Assembly (NCBI GenBank): GCA_029339505.1
Contig: JAQISU010000210.1
Span: forward strand, 10,739,501 to 10,803,500
Reading direction: 5' to 3'
Length of the DNA stretch: 64,000 nucleotides
Origin: Unio delphinus
Taxonomy: Eukaryota; Mollusca; Bivalvia; Unionida; Unionidae
Shown here: piece after piece, positions 1 through 11,840 of the stretch
How positions within the stretch are numbered: the stretch's first letter is position 1
How the letters are laid out: every line of letters starts with the position of its first letter
Translations under genes and position numbers: made by a program
The notes under the pieces: generated by a model
Told to the model about the DNA's origin: nothing
Seen by the model: the letters and a program-made list of their open reading frames with translations, nothing else
The model's database searches: none

Positions 1-140
1 GATTTCATGTAAGAAACATGGAAACATTAAGTATTGATTTCATGTAAGAAATATGGAAACATATTAAGTATTGATTTCATGTAAGAAATATGGAAACATA
101 TTAAGTATTGATTTCATGTAAGAAATATGGAAACATATTA
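1..140. repeat. 37-bp minisatellite
   Basis: A tandem repeat of about four copies, each starting GATTTCATGTAAGAAATATG. Spacing between successive starts is 35, 37 and 37 bp. It touches the left edge, so the array may continue outside the window. Confidence 0.9.
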
Positions 141-158
141 GGTATGCACCAGCTAGAA

Positions 159-317
159 ACTTAAATATATTTAAAAATCACCAAAATTAAAATATATTAA
201 CCTAATTTAAACTTAAAAATCACCGAAATTAAAATATATTAACTAAATTTAAACTTAAAAATCACCAAAATTAAAATATATTAACTATATTTAAACTTAA
301 AAATCACCGAAATTAAT
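159..317. repeat. 42-bp AT-rich minisatellite
   Basis: About 3.5 copies of a very AT-rich unit containing AACTTAAAAATCACCGAAAT. Copies alternate CACCAAAA and CACCGAAA. No coding signal. Confidence 0.85.
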
Positions 318-481
318 GGAATCGCCATCTTTTACACTAAGACCAATGAAAAAAAACAGTTCTCACATCTGTATGAATATCAGTGTTTAAATTAATCAGA
401 GAATAAAATATCTAGAACTTTGCAAATAAATAATGAGGAAAGTCTGCTTAATGTATAGCAATAAATGAGTGATATGTTCAG

Positions 482-1146
482 TAAACATAGCTTTATAAAA
501 TATACCAAGTAGCAATTGTTTGTACCATTTCATGTTAAACATAGCTATATAAAATATACCAAGTAGCAATTGTTTGTACCATTTCATGTTAGACATAGCT
601 ATATAAAATATACCAAGTAGCAATTGTTTGTACCATTTCATGTTAGACATAGCTATATAAAATATACCAAGTAGCAGTTGCTATTACCATTTCATGTTAG
701 ACATAGCTTTATAAAATATACCAAGTAGCAATTGTTTTTACCATTTAAAGTTAAACATAGCAATATAAAATATAACAAGTAGCAATTACTATTACCATTT
801 CATGTTAAACATAGCTATATAAAATATACCAAGTAGCAATTGTTTGTACCATTTCATGTTAGACATAGCTATATAAAATATACCAAGTAGCAGTTGCTAT
901 TACCATTTCATGTTAAACATAGCTATATAAAATATACCAAAGTAACAATTGCTATGACCATTTTGTGTTAGGCATAGCAATATAAAATATACCAAAGTAA
1001 CAATTGCTATGACCATTTTGTGTTAGGCATAGCTATATAAAATATACCAAAGTAACAATTGCTATGACCATTTTGTATTAGGCATAGCTATATAAAATAT
1101 ACCAAAGTAACAATTGCTATGACCATTTTGTGTTATGCATAGCTAG
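482..1146. repeat. 54-bp minisatellite, about 12 copies
   Basis: The unit contains ATAGCTATATAAAATATACC followed by AAGTAGCAATTG and a CATTTCATGTTA block. The 54-bp spacing is a multiple of three, which creates a spurious minus-strand open frame with an 18-residue period. Copies in the right half have diverged (CATTTTGTGTTAGG), showing two sub-families. Confidence 0.9.
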
Positions 1147-2439
1147 TTTGTACTAAGATAATGTAGTGACAGAAAAGTTTGACCAGAAAATGATTGATAT
1201 GTGGTTAGTTTGTGTTAGGGATAGTATCAACACAGAAAATATAGTAGTCATTGATGTGGGTGCTTTGTGTTAGGGATAGTAATGGCACAAAAACATACCT
1301 GTAGTTGACATGGCCAGTGTATGGGCTTAGTAGAAGTACTTATTGACATGGCTAGCTTGTGCTATAGTAGTGGTACATAAACATTGTAAGGACATTTACC
1401 TATGATGGGTGTCTTACTCCATTTTATAGTTATTGATATGATTTTGTTTTCAGCTATTATCTTCAATTATTAACTTGTCCGCAATTATTATCTTGTCCTT
1501 AATCAGCCATGCTTGTTATTGGGATTCTTTGAAAAGGTGATGGCATCTTTGTTCTGAATTTAGTCTGGTTATTCAGGTAAATCATTCAAATTTTAATGGC
1601 TGTCTTGAATTACAATTTTATTACTTTCATGTGGCAGTAATAGCTTGTCAGGCATCACTCAAATGTGTAATGGATCCTCTAACAGATATTTATCTTTTTT
1701 TATTGAATCATTCACATGTAAAGGGGTGAAATTAAAAACTCTTTGATATAATCTAATCCAAATAAATAAATCTTAATAACAATACATAGATTTTATTTTC
1801 ATATTTTTACTAGTCCACTTTTATAAACTATGGCATGCTTGATAAAATCTTTGATTGGCCATAATGACTTTATTTACATTCGAACCCACATGCTAACTGC
1901 ATAACTACAAGCCCGAGATCACACAATCCAGGAGATGGTATCAGGCAATCACACATTACTTGTTTTTAAAGGTCTTTTCTGATTGGCTGATAACTTAAGT
2001 TTAAAGTTTTGTGATCACCAGTCAGAGACTGGAAATAAGGAAACTTCTAAGCTTGTTTTTAAGCTGGAGATTTTGTGTCAGCCACTCAAACCACTTTTCT
2101 TTTGTACCACCACTTTTGATTGGCTAACAAGAAAAAAAAATCCAATTTTGAGATTGTTGATCACAAGGTCAGATCCATGCTATGTCTGGTCAGGGTCTGC
2201 CCTGTACACTATATCAGTGCATATTAACTCTATAGACCCAAATCTGCCAACACATTATATAATAGCAAGTCAATGTCTTTGTTGTTTACTCTTGGATACT
2301 TGTTCTAAACTGGTCAGTCCTACATGTTGGTTTAACACTAGTGAACATGAACACATTATCAAACCATCAATTACTATTTAAATAAAATATTTAAAAAAAT
2401 AAAAACATTAAAAATTGGATATCAGAGTTATAATCACTA
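1147..2439. other. Non-coding stretch, no gene seen
   Basis: AT-rich sequence with short decayed repeats such as GTGTTAGGGATAGTA at its left end. The open frame at 1983-2381 lacks coding character and has no splice sites that would link it to the gene downstream. Nothing else supportable. Confidence 0.6.
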
Positions 2440-2810
2440 TTGGATATGAATGTGTAATGTATCATGAAATGTCCCTATAGAATGTCTAATGTATCATAAA
2501 ATGTAGTCCATATGGAATGAATTTTGTATAATGTATCACAAAATATCCCTATTGAATGTTTTGTGTAATGTATCACGAAATATCCCTATTGAATGTTTTG
2601 TGTAATGTATCATGAAATGTCCCTATAGAAAGTCTGATTTATTATAAAATGTAGTCCATATGGAATAAATTTTGTATAATGTATCACGAACTATCCCTAT
2701 TGAATGTTTTGTGTAATGTATCATGAAATGTCTCTATTGAATGTAATGTGTATCACAATATGTAGTCCAGTATGTAGTCTTAAATGTTTTGTATAATGTA
2801 TCATGAAATG
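2440..2810. repeat. Diverged minisatellite, about 35-60 bp units
   Basis: Repeated GTATCATGAAATGTCCCTAT and GTATCACGAAATATCCCTAT blocks with ATTGAATGTTTTGTGTAATG between them. Copies vary in length and sequence. Confidence 0.75.
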
Positions 2811-2885
2811 TAGTCCTAACTGTGGTTTTCAAAATTGATGAACAAATTACAAGGATAGGAACATTTATTATAAGCAAAAAGTTTG

Positions 2886-3112
2886 GCAGTGTGCTATTTG
2901 TGTAGTGTGCTATTTGTGTAGATAGTGTGCTTTTTGTGTAGAGCATGTGATGTTTGTGTAGATATTGTGCTATTTGTGTAGAGAACATGCTGTTTGTGTA
3001 GCTTGTGTGCTGTTTGTAAAGACAGTATGATTTTTGTGTTGTGTGTGTGCTGTTTGTAAAGACAGTATGCTTTTTGTTTTGTGTGTGTGCAGTTTGTGTG
3101 TACATTGCTATT
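2886..3112. repeat. Diverged minisatellite, about 28-bp units
   Basis: Repeats of GTGTGCTGTTTGTGTAGA and variants. The long minus-strand open frames here are low-complexity read-through of the repeat, not a gene. Confidence 0.8.
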
Positions 3113-3753
3113 TATGTTGGGATATATGTGTAGTGGTAGCTTCCAAAAAATAAACAATGTTAAGGGCAACTTTTACAAGATGACAACATGACATGCAGAG
3201 ATGAAGAAATGCACTCATGTTTTTATGAGAGTTTTGACCAAGACAGGTTATATGAGCTTATTAACTATATTATCTTCGTTTATTGCTTCCCTCTTTATTG
3301 GTGTGGCTGCCATGTTGGGTCATCAAAAACAATACAGCACCATATATGTTACACAATTATGGTACAATAAAACTTGTATTGAAAACACACTGCTGTGAGA
3401 GAGACCACCTGTCTTGAGAGACCAAACTCTGAGTCAAGGTGTGGACTTTCAAGACAGGCTGTACTGTATTTTAAGGTTTGTATGGTCACTATAACCAGTG
3501 AACTAGATTTTGTACTGTATGTCTTTATGTTTTTCTAAAGAATGTCCCGTCAGGTTGACTGTGTGTAGAATGGTTTGAAACTTAAAATTGATTTAAAGAA
3601 AGTAAATTGAAGAGGAAATTTTGAAGATACTAGATAATGAGTGATTGTTAATTAAGTTAGTTAAATTTAAAATATAGCTATCATTTTTATACTGGGCTGA
3701 ATTTGACTTAATTAAATATTTGAAGACCTTTCAGCTGTAACACATACACACAT

Positions 3754-3792
<39 letters not shown>

Positions 3793-4439
3793 TTATTGTA
3801 ATTATGAGTTGGTTAGTTGTCTGACATTAATTGATTGAGAAAATATGTATACACTACAGTTGAATGTTTATTATTGCCAAGAAAAGTGCTGAAATAGTAT
3901 CAGTTTTCTATGTAAATCTCTGTTACTCTGTTTTAGCCTATTGTTCTATTTATAAATTTTAAATCCTTAATCATTATGTGTTAGAAATGTTTTTCACGCA
4001 TGGTCTAACCTGTTGTTTTTCGTACTGTCTGTGGGAGCAAATATGACTTATTTCAAAATAGATCAGTGATTATAATCAGTTTGGTTATGGCTGAATGGCA
4101 TCTATTTAGTTTGCTACCATTCAACTACTCAATAATTCTGCCTAATTCTCCTAGGGTTTCTAAAGTTTGGACAATTTCCAAAAATTGATTTCCTTGTGGT
4201 GCCAAATGTCAAATAGATGTCAGTCCAAAAAATGTTGCAAATTATACATGTCATTATGAGATCAGGCAATATTTGCTTACATGTCACTATGCTAGATTAT
4301 TTACACACAGTTGCAGTACCATGTTGCCACAATGTTACAGCAAACAGGAGAGATATTATCAAACATTGCAGATATAATAGTAACTTTTATCATTAAAAGT
4401 CTGAAATTGGCATGCGTAGTTAAGATAATTGGGTAACTA
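3113..4439. other. Non-coding stretch with a (CA)n tract
   Basis: AT-rich DNA with a (CA)n microsatellite at about 3755-3789. Two overlapping plus-strand frames near 3188-3398 are short and lack splice context. No supportable gene. Confidence 0.6.
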
Positions 4440-4455
4440 GATGTGAATAATAAGG

Positions 4456-4600
4456 ATAAATAGCTATATAGATGGGAATATTTAAGGTAAATATCTATAT
4501 AGATGGGAATATTTAAGGTAAATATCTATATAGATGGGAATATTTAAGGTAAATAGCTATATAGATGGGAATATTTAAGGTAAATAGCTATATAGATGTG
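4456..4600. repeat. 31-bp minisatellite
   Basis: About 4.5 nearly identical copies of a unit containing ATAGATGGGAATATTTAAGG, with the variants AAATATC and AAATAGC. Confidence 0.9.
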
Positions 4601-4788
4601 ATTAATTAGAGCTTAATTTACAGGTGTATGGTTTCAACTTCTTGAAAGCAAATTTGAAACATTTGAATCCAAAAAGTGGCATTTATAATCCTTGTCTATA
4701 TGAACTGAAATTGTGAGAAACTCATTATTTACTAGTAATGAGTGATTAAAAGATTACCGTATAGTGCAAAATGAGTGTTGTTTGGCAG

Positions 4789-4932
4789 GTTACACTGCCA
4801 TGTTTATTTCAAGTATAAATGGTTTAAAGTATCTAGGGGCACACAGTAAACCAGTTCTTGGTTCTGTAGACACTGCATGCCAGAACAAGTCAGGGGTGAA
4901 AGATAATAAAGGAGCATTCCATTTGAAAGCAG
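4789..4932 (+). CDS. Possible exon (uncertain)
   Basis: A 144-nt stretch bounded by TTTGGCAG on the left and GCAG|GTACAG on the right. One frame is fully open (phase 1 in, phase 1 out) and reads through YTAMFISSINGLK to KDNKGAFHLKA. An ATG at 4800 in this frame could make it a first exon. The outgoing phase 1 does not match the next confident exon at 7861, which needs two bases from upstream. If real, it must therefore join through an unseen exon or belong to another transcript. The left acceptor lacks a good pyrimidine tract. It could be a chance open frame. Confidence 0.25.
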
Positions 4933-5036
4933 GTACAGTATAATACAAACCTAATCCACCACCACCCCACCCATAAAATGTAAATGTTAAACATTTTTAC
5001 CATTACTGTAGGAATATGGTCCACAACGTATATACA

Positions 5037-5583
5037 TATAAGACTGTGGTCTTTGACATGAACTGTCTTATCATCCTATGACATGAAAACAGAAATTACT
5101 GTGGTCCATAAAATTTATATACAAAGGTCAGTGCTTCATATCAGGTACACACTGTGGTCAATTATATGTACACACAAAGGACTGTCATCCATGACATGTA
5201 TAAATCCAAAACTGGTCAGTGACATGCATTCACATAGGTCTATGGTCAGTGACATGTATGCACATATAATTGTGGTCCTTAATATGTATACACAAAAGAC
5301 AGTGGTCAGTGATGTGTATACACATAAGACTGTGGTCCATGACATGTATACACAAAGGAGTGTGGTCTGTGACATGTACACATGTATGACTGTGGTCAGT
5401 GATATGTATTCACATAGGACTGTGGTCAGTAATATGTATTCACATAGGACTGTGTTCAGTGATATGTATACACATATGACAGTGGTCAGTGATATCTATG
5501 CACATATGACTGTGGTCCATGACATGTATACATATAGGACTGTGGTCCATGACATGTATAAATATAGGACTGTGGTCCATGAC
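5037..5583. repeat. 30-bp minisatellite, about 18 copies
   Basis: The unit contains GACTGTGGTCAGTGATATGT followed by ATTCACATAG, with many substitutions. The 30-bp spacing keeps frame, which produces a false plus-strand open frame of 169 codons with a 10-residue period of the TVVSDMYTH type. A SINE has inserted at its right end. Confidence 0.9.
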
Positions 5584-5853
5584 AATTACTAGAGGGGCCC
5601 CGAGTGGCTGCGCGGTCTAAAGCGCTCTCAGTTATGGATCACTGCCATCTAACCTGTCTGTGTGGGTTCGAGTCTAAAATTCGGCTAATGTAGTTATGTG
5701 AGAAAAGCTTGCCAGTAGCTTCTCGTGGGTTGGTGGTTCTTTCCGAGGGTTTTCCCAGGATCTTCCTCCACCAATAATACTGGCTGCCATGTATAGCCTA
5801 TCGTGTGCTTAAAAATGGTGTTAAACCCTACAACAACAACAACAATTACTAGA
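5584..5853 (+). mobile_element. tRNA-derived SINE with (CAA)n tail and 10-bp TSD
   Basis: The element runs 5594-5843. Its tRNA-like head starts GGGGCCCCGAGTGGCTGCGC and continues with GGTCTAAAGCGCTC. It has an A-box-like segment and a B box GGGTTCGAGTC. The body includes GCTTGCCAGTAGCTTCTCGT and GGCTGCCATGTATAGCCTAT, then a CAACAACAAC tail. The 10-bp target-site duplication AATTACTAGA lies at 5584-5593 and 5844-5853, direct evidence of retroposition. It is the best-preserved plus-strand copy of a family seen at least six more times in the window. Confidence 0.9.
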
Positions 5854-6598
5854 TTTGTTCATGTAACATGTACAAGTAGTATTCCTGGTTGTTAATGACT
5901 GTCAGACTGGAATTTTGACATTATGCAGTACAAGGATTATTTTCATAAACCACAGTTGGTTCTGTAGAATTTTCTTTCACATCATTGCTGCAACTGTACA
6001 CATATATCAGACAAACAGTAAGACCATTTGAATTCCTCAATTCCTTTTTACACATGGCCATGAACATATGGGTTGACCTTGCTGTAAACAACATACCCTA
6101 GGCTGCCAATACACAAGGTGACATGAGTTTTGACAGTGTGTCAATTTTTCCATTGATTATCAGATGACAAAGACCCAGCTGGTGTTATATGTGATTGCAG
6201 ATCTGAGTCTGTTACACAGAATAGCTCAGACCATATAGAACCATATTTGCTGGTGTGTTATGTAACTGCAGATCCAGATCAATGTTGTTTGTAGATGAGT
6301 ATATACGGTACAGTTATCATACAACCTTGACTTTGCTCTAAACCTTATGTATCCTATACAGACAAACAACATAGACCCTGATATGTCACCATGTTATGCA
6401 TTATCATATCTGGGTCTATACTGTTTGCACTTGAATCATTGCACATGATCATACATATTTTTACTGTCATCTTCTAACTTTGTCTTTGCTGTAAATGTCT
6501 TGTTATATATTTTTGATTTCTTCATTGTATAATTTTTAAAAAATGTGAACTTTAGAATTTTTTTGTCTTCAAAATAGATTCAACTGTTTGCTTTATAG
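5854..6598. other. Non-coding, contains a decayed dispersed repeat
   Basis: Around 6160-6440 there are pieces such as CATAGACCCTGATATGTCAC and CATATCTGGGTCTATACTG. Similar pieces occur near 46765-46900, 52180-52340 and 57530-57680. No coding evidence. Confidence 0.5.
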
Positions 6599-6925
6599 GG
6601 GTTTAGTGGTTTAAGGTGATCACTTTTACGGATCACTGGCATCTTAATCACCTTTACAAATCACTGGCATCTTGATCACCTTTACAGACCACTGGCATCT
6701 TGATCACCGTTACAAATCACTGGCATCTCATCTCTTGTAAATGTGCATTTCAGCATCAGATAAGCCAATGTATTTATGTAAGAAAGTTTACCATTAGCTT
6801 AATGTAGTTCATTGGTTCTTCTGACTTCCTAGCTTCTTTCACCACCAAGTATAATGCTTGCAATGTATTATAGCCTTTCATGTTCAGAGAAACGGCATCG
6901 AAACCCACAAAACCACAAGCAAATC
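6599..6925 (+). mobile_element. Degenerate SINE copy with an expanded head
   Basis: The right part (about 6750-6910) is alignable by eye to the SINE at 5594: TAAGCCAATGTATTTATGTAAG, a TTTACCATTAGCTT block and a GCAATGTATTATAGCC block. The left part holds four tandem copies of ATCACTGGCATCTTGATCACC-type sequence, apparently amplified from the ATGGATCACTGCCATCT segment of the SINE head. Confidence 0.6.
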
Positions 6926-7454
6926 ATGACTTCAGAAGCGTTGTTGAGTGTAGCATTCCATTTTTTATTATAATTTTAAGGAGAGATAATATATGGCAAA
7001 TTTGAATTGTTATATATCAGTTTTCACCCAGAGCAAAATAAAATATTGCTGGATGTATATAGCCTTTAAAATATTTTGGCTGTTGTTATGTTAAAGGACA
7101 GTAATGTCTGAATGGAACATTTGGGATTCATTATTTTGCTGATCTATTCCCGCATCAGCATCACGAAAGATATTCTTTCATAATATTCAGCTTATCTAAT
7201 AATTGAGGATGATACTGGCAGACATGTTCACAATTATTAATAAAATATTGCTTTTTTGAAACTGTTTCTGATATTCAAGGTTCATCACACAGCTTTTCCA
7301 GGATGTTCTGAATAATTTACATGGCTTAATGCCGTTATTTTGCCTCACAGTTAATGCTATGGTTAATACACATGTAAAATTTAGGTTTGCCTTTGTGTTG
7401 GATCATTGGTCATGGGTGCATAGTTCAAAGTCAGTTTTGTGTTGTTTTGAAATC

Positions 7455-7733
7455 CCTGCCTTGGTTTTTTTTTTTTTTTTTTTTATGGTTTAACGCCATT
7501 TTTCAGCACAATATAGGCTATACATGGCGGCCAGTATTAATGGTGGAGGAAGAAACCAGACAAACCCCGGAAAGAACCACCGACCCACGAGAAGCTACTG
7601 GCAAGCTTTCTCACATAACTACATTTGCCGAATCTTAGACTCGAACACACGCAGACAGAGGTGAGATGGCAGTGGTCCGTAACGGACAGCGCTTCAGACC
7701 ACTCGGCCACTCGGGGCCCCCTGCCTTGGTTTT
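7455..7733 (-). mobile_element. tRNA-derived SINE, reverse copy with poly(A) tail and TSD
   Basis: The element occupies 7469-7720 on the minus strand. The head is at the right end (CACTCGGCCACTCGGGGCCCC) and a run of about 18 T (the poly(A) tail) is at the left. The target-site duplication CTGCCTTGGTTTT is at 7456-7468 and 7721-7733. It is the same family as the copy at 5594, but ends in poly(A) rather than CAA repeats. Confidence 0.9.
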
Positions 7734-7860
7734 ATCTTAAAGACATCAAGCTATTATGTAATTTTTCTCTTCTCCATTTGTAGAAACATAATTAATAATA
7801 ATATTACTGCATATCAAAAGTACTTAAACATTGACCCATTTATGTTCTGTGTCATTTCAG

Positions 7861-7956
7861 GTACTCGGTGCTACCCCCAATAAGGGGCGGAGGGGAGTCT
7901 AGGAGCACCAAAAATGGGGGAGGATCACCTGAACATTCAGTAAACTCTACTACCAG
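7861..7956 (+). CDS. Internal exon of the IQ-array gene (N-terminal tail)
   Basis: This 96-nt exon is preceded by TGTGTCATTTCAG and followed by CCAG|GTGAGT, a near-consensus donor. Only one frame is open: one leading base, 31 codons, two trailing bases (phase 2 in, phase 2 out). It reads YSVLPPIRGGGESRSTKNGG and ends SVNSTT plus a split Arg codon. The peptide is Gly/Ser rich and basic, with no recognised domain. Phase 2 on entry requires at least one upstream exon, which I did not find with confidence, so the true start of the protein is probably in the left part of the window or beyond it. The split codon AG|A is completed exactly by the exon at 14864, which supports the call. Confidence 0.8.
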
Positions 7957-8200
7957 GTGAGTTGAATTTATTGTAATATAGGGGATACTGTTGTTTTAAT
8001 TTTGTAAAGAACTTGAGGACTGAGGTATAGTACAAAAAGGTACCGTGCAGCCCTTTCTCAACATACATTAGTGTGTCTGTCACATGATTGCAAGGGTGAC
8101 TCCAAATTAAAATGCAACACTTTGTCGGTGCACTGACATTTTTCTTTTAGGCAAATTACATGTAGATTACACTTTTCTATGGCAAACCCAGTGGGTAAAT

Positions 8201-8528
8201 CACTTAGTACACCTTTCTGTCCATAACTCACTTAGTACACCTCTCTGTCCATAACTCACTTAGTACACCTCTCTGTCCATAACTCACTTAGTACACCTCT
8301 CTGTCCATAACTCACTTAGTACACCTCTCTGTCCATAACTCACTTAGTACACCTCTCTGTCCATAACTCACTTAGTACACCTCTCTGTCCATAACTCACT
8401 TAGTACACCTCTCTGTCCATAACTCACTTAGTACACCTCTCTGTCCATAACTCACTTAGTACACCTCTCTGTCCATAACTCACTTAGTACACCTCTCTGT
8501 CCATAACTCACTTAGTACACCTCTCTGT
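8201..8528. repeat. 28-bp minisatellite, about 12 copies
   Basis: Nearly perfect tandem copies of a unit containing CACTTAGTACACCTCTCTGT, beginning about 240 bp after the donor at 7957. Very low divergence indicates recent expansion. Confidence 0.95.
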
Positions 8529-10090
8529 TGTTAACTCGCGCCCAACTGGGCCCACAAATATAGACCACACTATAATTGATGTGCAAGTTGCTGAGGGACC
8601 TCCAAAAGTTGAGGAAAAAAAGTCACTTTGAAATTGACGAAATCATGGGGGCATAGGGCAGCATTAGAGAACTGGGTTGTTAAATGGCTGATTTCTCATT
8701 TTGCAATCACGTCGATTATAAAATTTTATTAACACACTTTTTCTAATGGTAAGTTGTTCATTATTCTGTTTAAATGACATTTATTTTCAAAATGTCCAAC
8801 ATGTGAAAGACTTTCAACTGGATTCAACAACTGTCAGGTGTACTTGAAAATCTGTGTATTATGTCAATGTTTTTTGTTTTCTTGATGAGTCTGGTTCCTG
8901 TAGTGGTGTTTAATTGTATATTGCCATATCAGGAGTCCATCAAGCAGGGAACTAGACTAACTGTTGATACACTTTCAAACAAGATTCCTTTTTTCAAATT
9001 TATTTTGTGATACAATCGTCTTCATCAAAACTCAATTTGTTGTATTATTCAATTAGTACAATACTGATGTCATGATTTCATTGGAAGTAATAATTAAATT
9101 TCTTATCATCCTTGAGGATATCTCCAAGTGTATCTCTAAATGCCAGTTCAAGTAGTCTCTGAAATGTGCTTGCCTGCAATGGTCTGTATCTGTGAAATCA
9201 ATCTTTTTTTTTAAAGAAGTATTCATTTCACTTGGCTGCCTTGCTATCTTTGATCACAGTTACGAAAGAGTCTGTCAATTTTATGTTGCTTATGTTACAT
9301 ACACTGTAACATTTATAACAATGTTTGATTGATTAAATGAAGTGAGTTCACCATATATACAACCAGGACCACTAGATTTTAAGTTGGTATGACTTTTTAG
9401 TGCCTTTTAACTTTTTCTTTTATTCCACCTCCTTTCTTTGATTCAAAAGACATAATTAACAAATAATAATAGAAAAGAGGCCAGCTTTTAATTCAATGCA
9501 ACAATACAACAAATTCTTTTGCAAGTCAGTTATCAAAAATGGTCGTCACTTAATTAGTTTCTCAGAGAAATGGTCGCGGACATAGCTGTTGGTAGATTGA
9601 CACATTTTACATTTGATTACAAGAGGAAACATTGCATTTATTATGATTACACACAAAAGTAATAAAACTAGAATACAAAATTTTCACTTGATTTTTTAAA
9701 ATTTAATTTGTGATTATTTATTAAAGTACTGCTTTTGCTCTGCTTGACATTTTCATTGATTTCAATTTCCTTTCATATGGTTAATTGTGGCGTACTAGGA
9801 CTACATGTCATTTGGATAGAAAATGTAAAAGAAAGTATGACCTATTTTTAAATTTGATAATTCATAATGTTGACTAAAAGTTTCATTTCCTATCAACTGT
9901 TTTTGACAAAAAACAAGCATTTTATCATAGTTTCCATTGCCATTTTTGATTGTGCTTTTTTTCGAATTCAACAAAAAGGGATAAATTTTTGGTATTTTTT
10001 TGTTTTTAAAAGATGGGATCCATGACTGACCCCACATTATAAGCAGGTTCGTGAGTTTTCAGGGCATGAGTTATCTAGGGAGTGGTGCAT
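8529..10090. other. Intron, no further gene seen
   Basis: AT-rich intronic sequence between the exons at 7861 and 14864. The minus-strand frame at 9801-10037 has no splice or promoter support. Confidence 0.6.
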
Positions 10091-10224
10091 GTAGGAGAGG
10101 TCAAATCTAGATTTGTGTGTATGGTTATGACTAATGTAGGAGAGGTCAAATCTAGATTTGTGTGTATGGTTATGACTAATGTAGGAGAGGTCAAATCTAG
10201 ATTTGTGTGTATTGTTATGACTAT
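10091..10224. repeat. 45-bp minisatellite, 3 copies
   Basis: Three nearly identical units containing GTAGGAGAGGTCAAATCTAG, spaced exactly 45 bp. The multiple of three creates a short false open frame. Confidence 0.9.
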
Positions 10225-10290
10225 TTGGAACTCAGAAGCATCCAGATGGAGGAGCTTTAAATATAACTAATAATGTTGATTTGTAATCAG

Positions 10291-11840
10291 ATATGACTGC
10301 CATTAATAAAGATAACCCCAAACATGACTGCCATTAATAAAGATAACCCCAAACATGACTGCCATTAATAAAGATAACCCCAAACATGACTGCCATTAAT
10401 AAAGATAACCCCAAACATGACTGCCATTAATAAAGATAACCCCAAACATGACTGCCATTAATAAAGATAACCCCAAACATGACTGCCATTAATAAAGATA
10501 ACCCCAAACATGACTGCCATTAATAAAGATAACCCCAAACATGACTGCCATTAATAAAGATAACCCCAAACATGACTGCCATTAATAAAGATAACCCCAA
10601 ACATGACTGCCATTAATAAAGATAACCCCAAACATGACTGCCATTAATAAAGATAACCCCAAACATGACTGCCATTAATAAAGATAACCCCAAACATGAC
10701 TGCCATTAATAAAGATAACCCCAAACATGACTGCCATTAATAAAGATAACCCCAAACATGACTGCCATTAATAAAGATAACCCCAAACATGACTGCCATT
10801 AATAAAGATAACCCCAAACATGACTGCCATTAATAAAGATAACCCCAAACATGACTGCCATTAATAAAGATAACCCCAAACATGACTGCCATTAATAAAG
10901 ATAACCCCAAACATGACTGCCATTAATAAAGATAACCCCAAACATGACTGCCATTAATAAAGATAACCCCAAACATGACTGCCATTAATAAAGATAACCC
11001 CAAACATGACTGCCATTAATAAAGATAACCCCAAACATGACTGCCATTAATAAAGATAACCCCAAACATGACTGCCATTAATAAAGATAACCCCAAACAT
11101 GACTGCCATTAATAAAGATAACCCCAAACATGACTGCCATTAATAAAGATAACCCCAAACATGACTGCCATTAATAAAGATAACCCCAAACATGACTGCC
11201 ATTAATAAAGATAACCCCAAACATGACTGCCATTAATAAAGATAACCCCAAACATGACTGCCATTAATAAAGATAACCCCAAACATGACTGCCATTAATA
11301 AAGATAACCCCAAACATGACTGCCATTAATAAAGATAACCCCAAACATGACTGCCATTAATAAAGATAACCCCAAACATGACTGCCATTAATAAAGATAA
11401 CCCCAAACATGACTGCCATTAATAAAGATAACCCCAAACATGACTGCCATTAATAAAGATAACCCCAAACATGACTGCCATTAATAAAGATAACCCCAAA
11501 CATGACTGCCATTAATAAAGATAACCCCAAACATGACTGCCATTAATAAAGATAACCCCAAACATGACTGCCATTAATAAAGATAACCCCAAACATGACT
11601 GCCATTAATAAAGATAACCCCAAACATGACTGCCATTAATAAAGATAACCCCAAACATGACTGCCATTAATAAAGATAACCCCAAACATGACTGCCATTA
11701 ATAAAGATAACCCCAAACATGACTGCCATTAATAAAGATAACCCCAAACATGACTGCCATTAATAAAGATAACCCCAAACATGACTGCCATTAATAAAGA
11801 TAACCCCAAACATGACTGCCATTAATAAAGATAACCCCAA
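10291..11840. repeat. 31-bp minisatellite, 50 near-identical copies
   Basis: 1550 bp, exactly 50 x 31. The unit contains ATGACTGCCATTAATAAAGA followed by TAACCCCAAAC. Apart from one substitution in the first unit I see no variation. There are no spacers between units, so this is not a CRISPR array. Every unit carries a sense-strand AATAAA. The array lies inside the 6.9-kb intron between the exons ending at 7956 and starting at 14864. Confidence 0.97.

Noticed and set aside
396..650. Minus-strand open frame with an 18-residue period
   Set aside because: Artefact of the 54-bp minisatellite.
1983..2381. 132-codon plus-strand open frame
   Set aside because: Composition is not coding-like, contains poor codon bias and an A run, and no splice sites tie it to the gene.
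5083..5592. 169-codon plus-strand open frame
   Set aside because: It is read-through of a 30-bp tandem repeat; the protein is a 10-residue period with no splice or promoter context.
5594..5680. Functional tRNA gene
   Set aside because: A and B boxes are recognisable, but no complete cloverleaf can be drawn with confidence and the segment continues into a SINE body with a tail and TSD.
7387..7638. 83-codon open frame
   Set aside because: Runs across poly(T) and the body of a reverse SINE copy. The frames at 17960-18175 and 25325-25546 are rejected for the same reason.
10291..11840. CRISPR-like direct repeats
   Set aside because: Units abut without spacers and the sequence is eukaryotic; this is a minisatellite.
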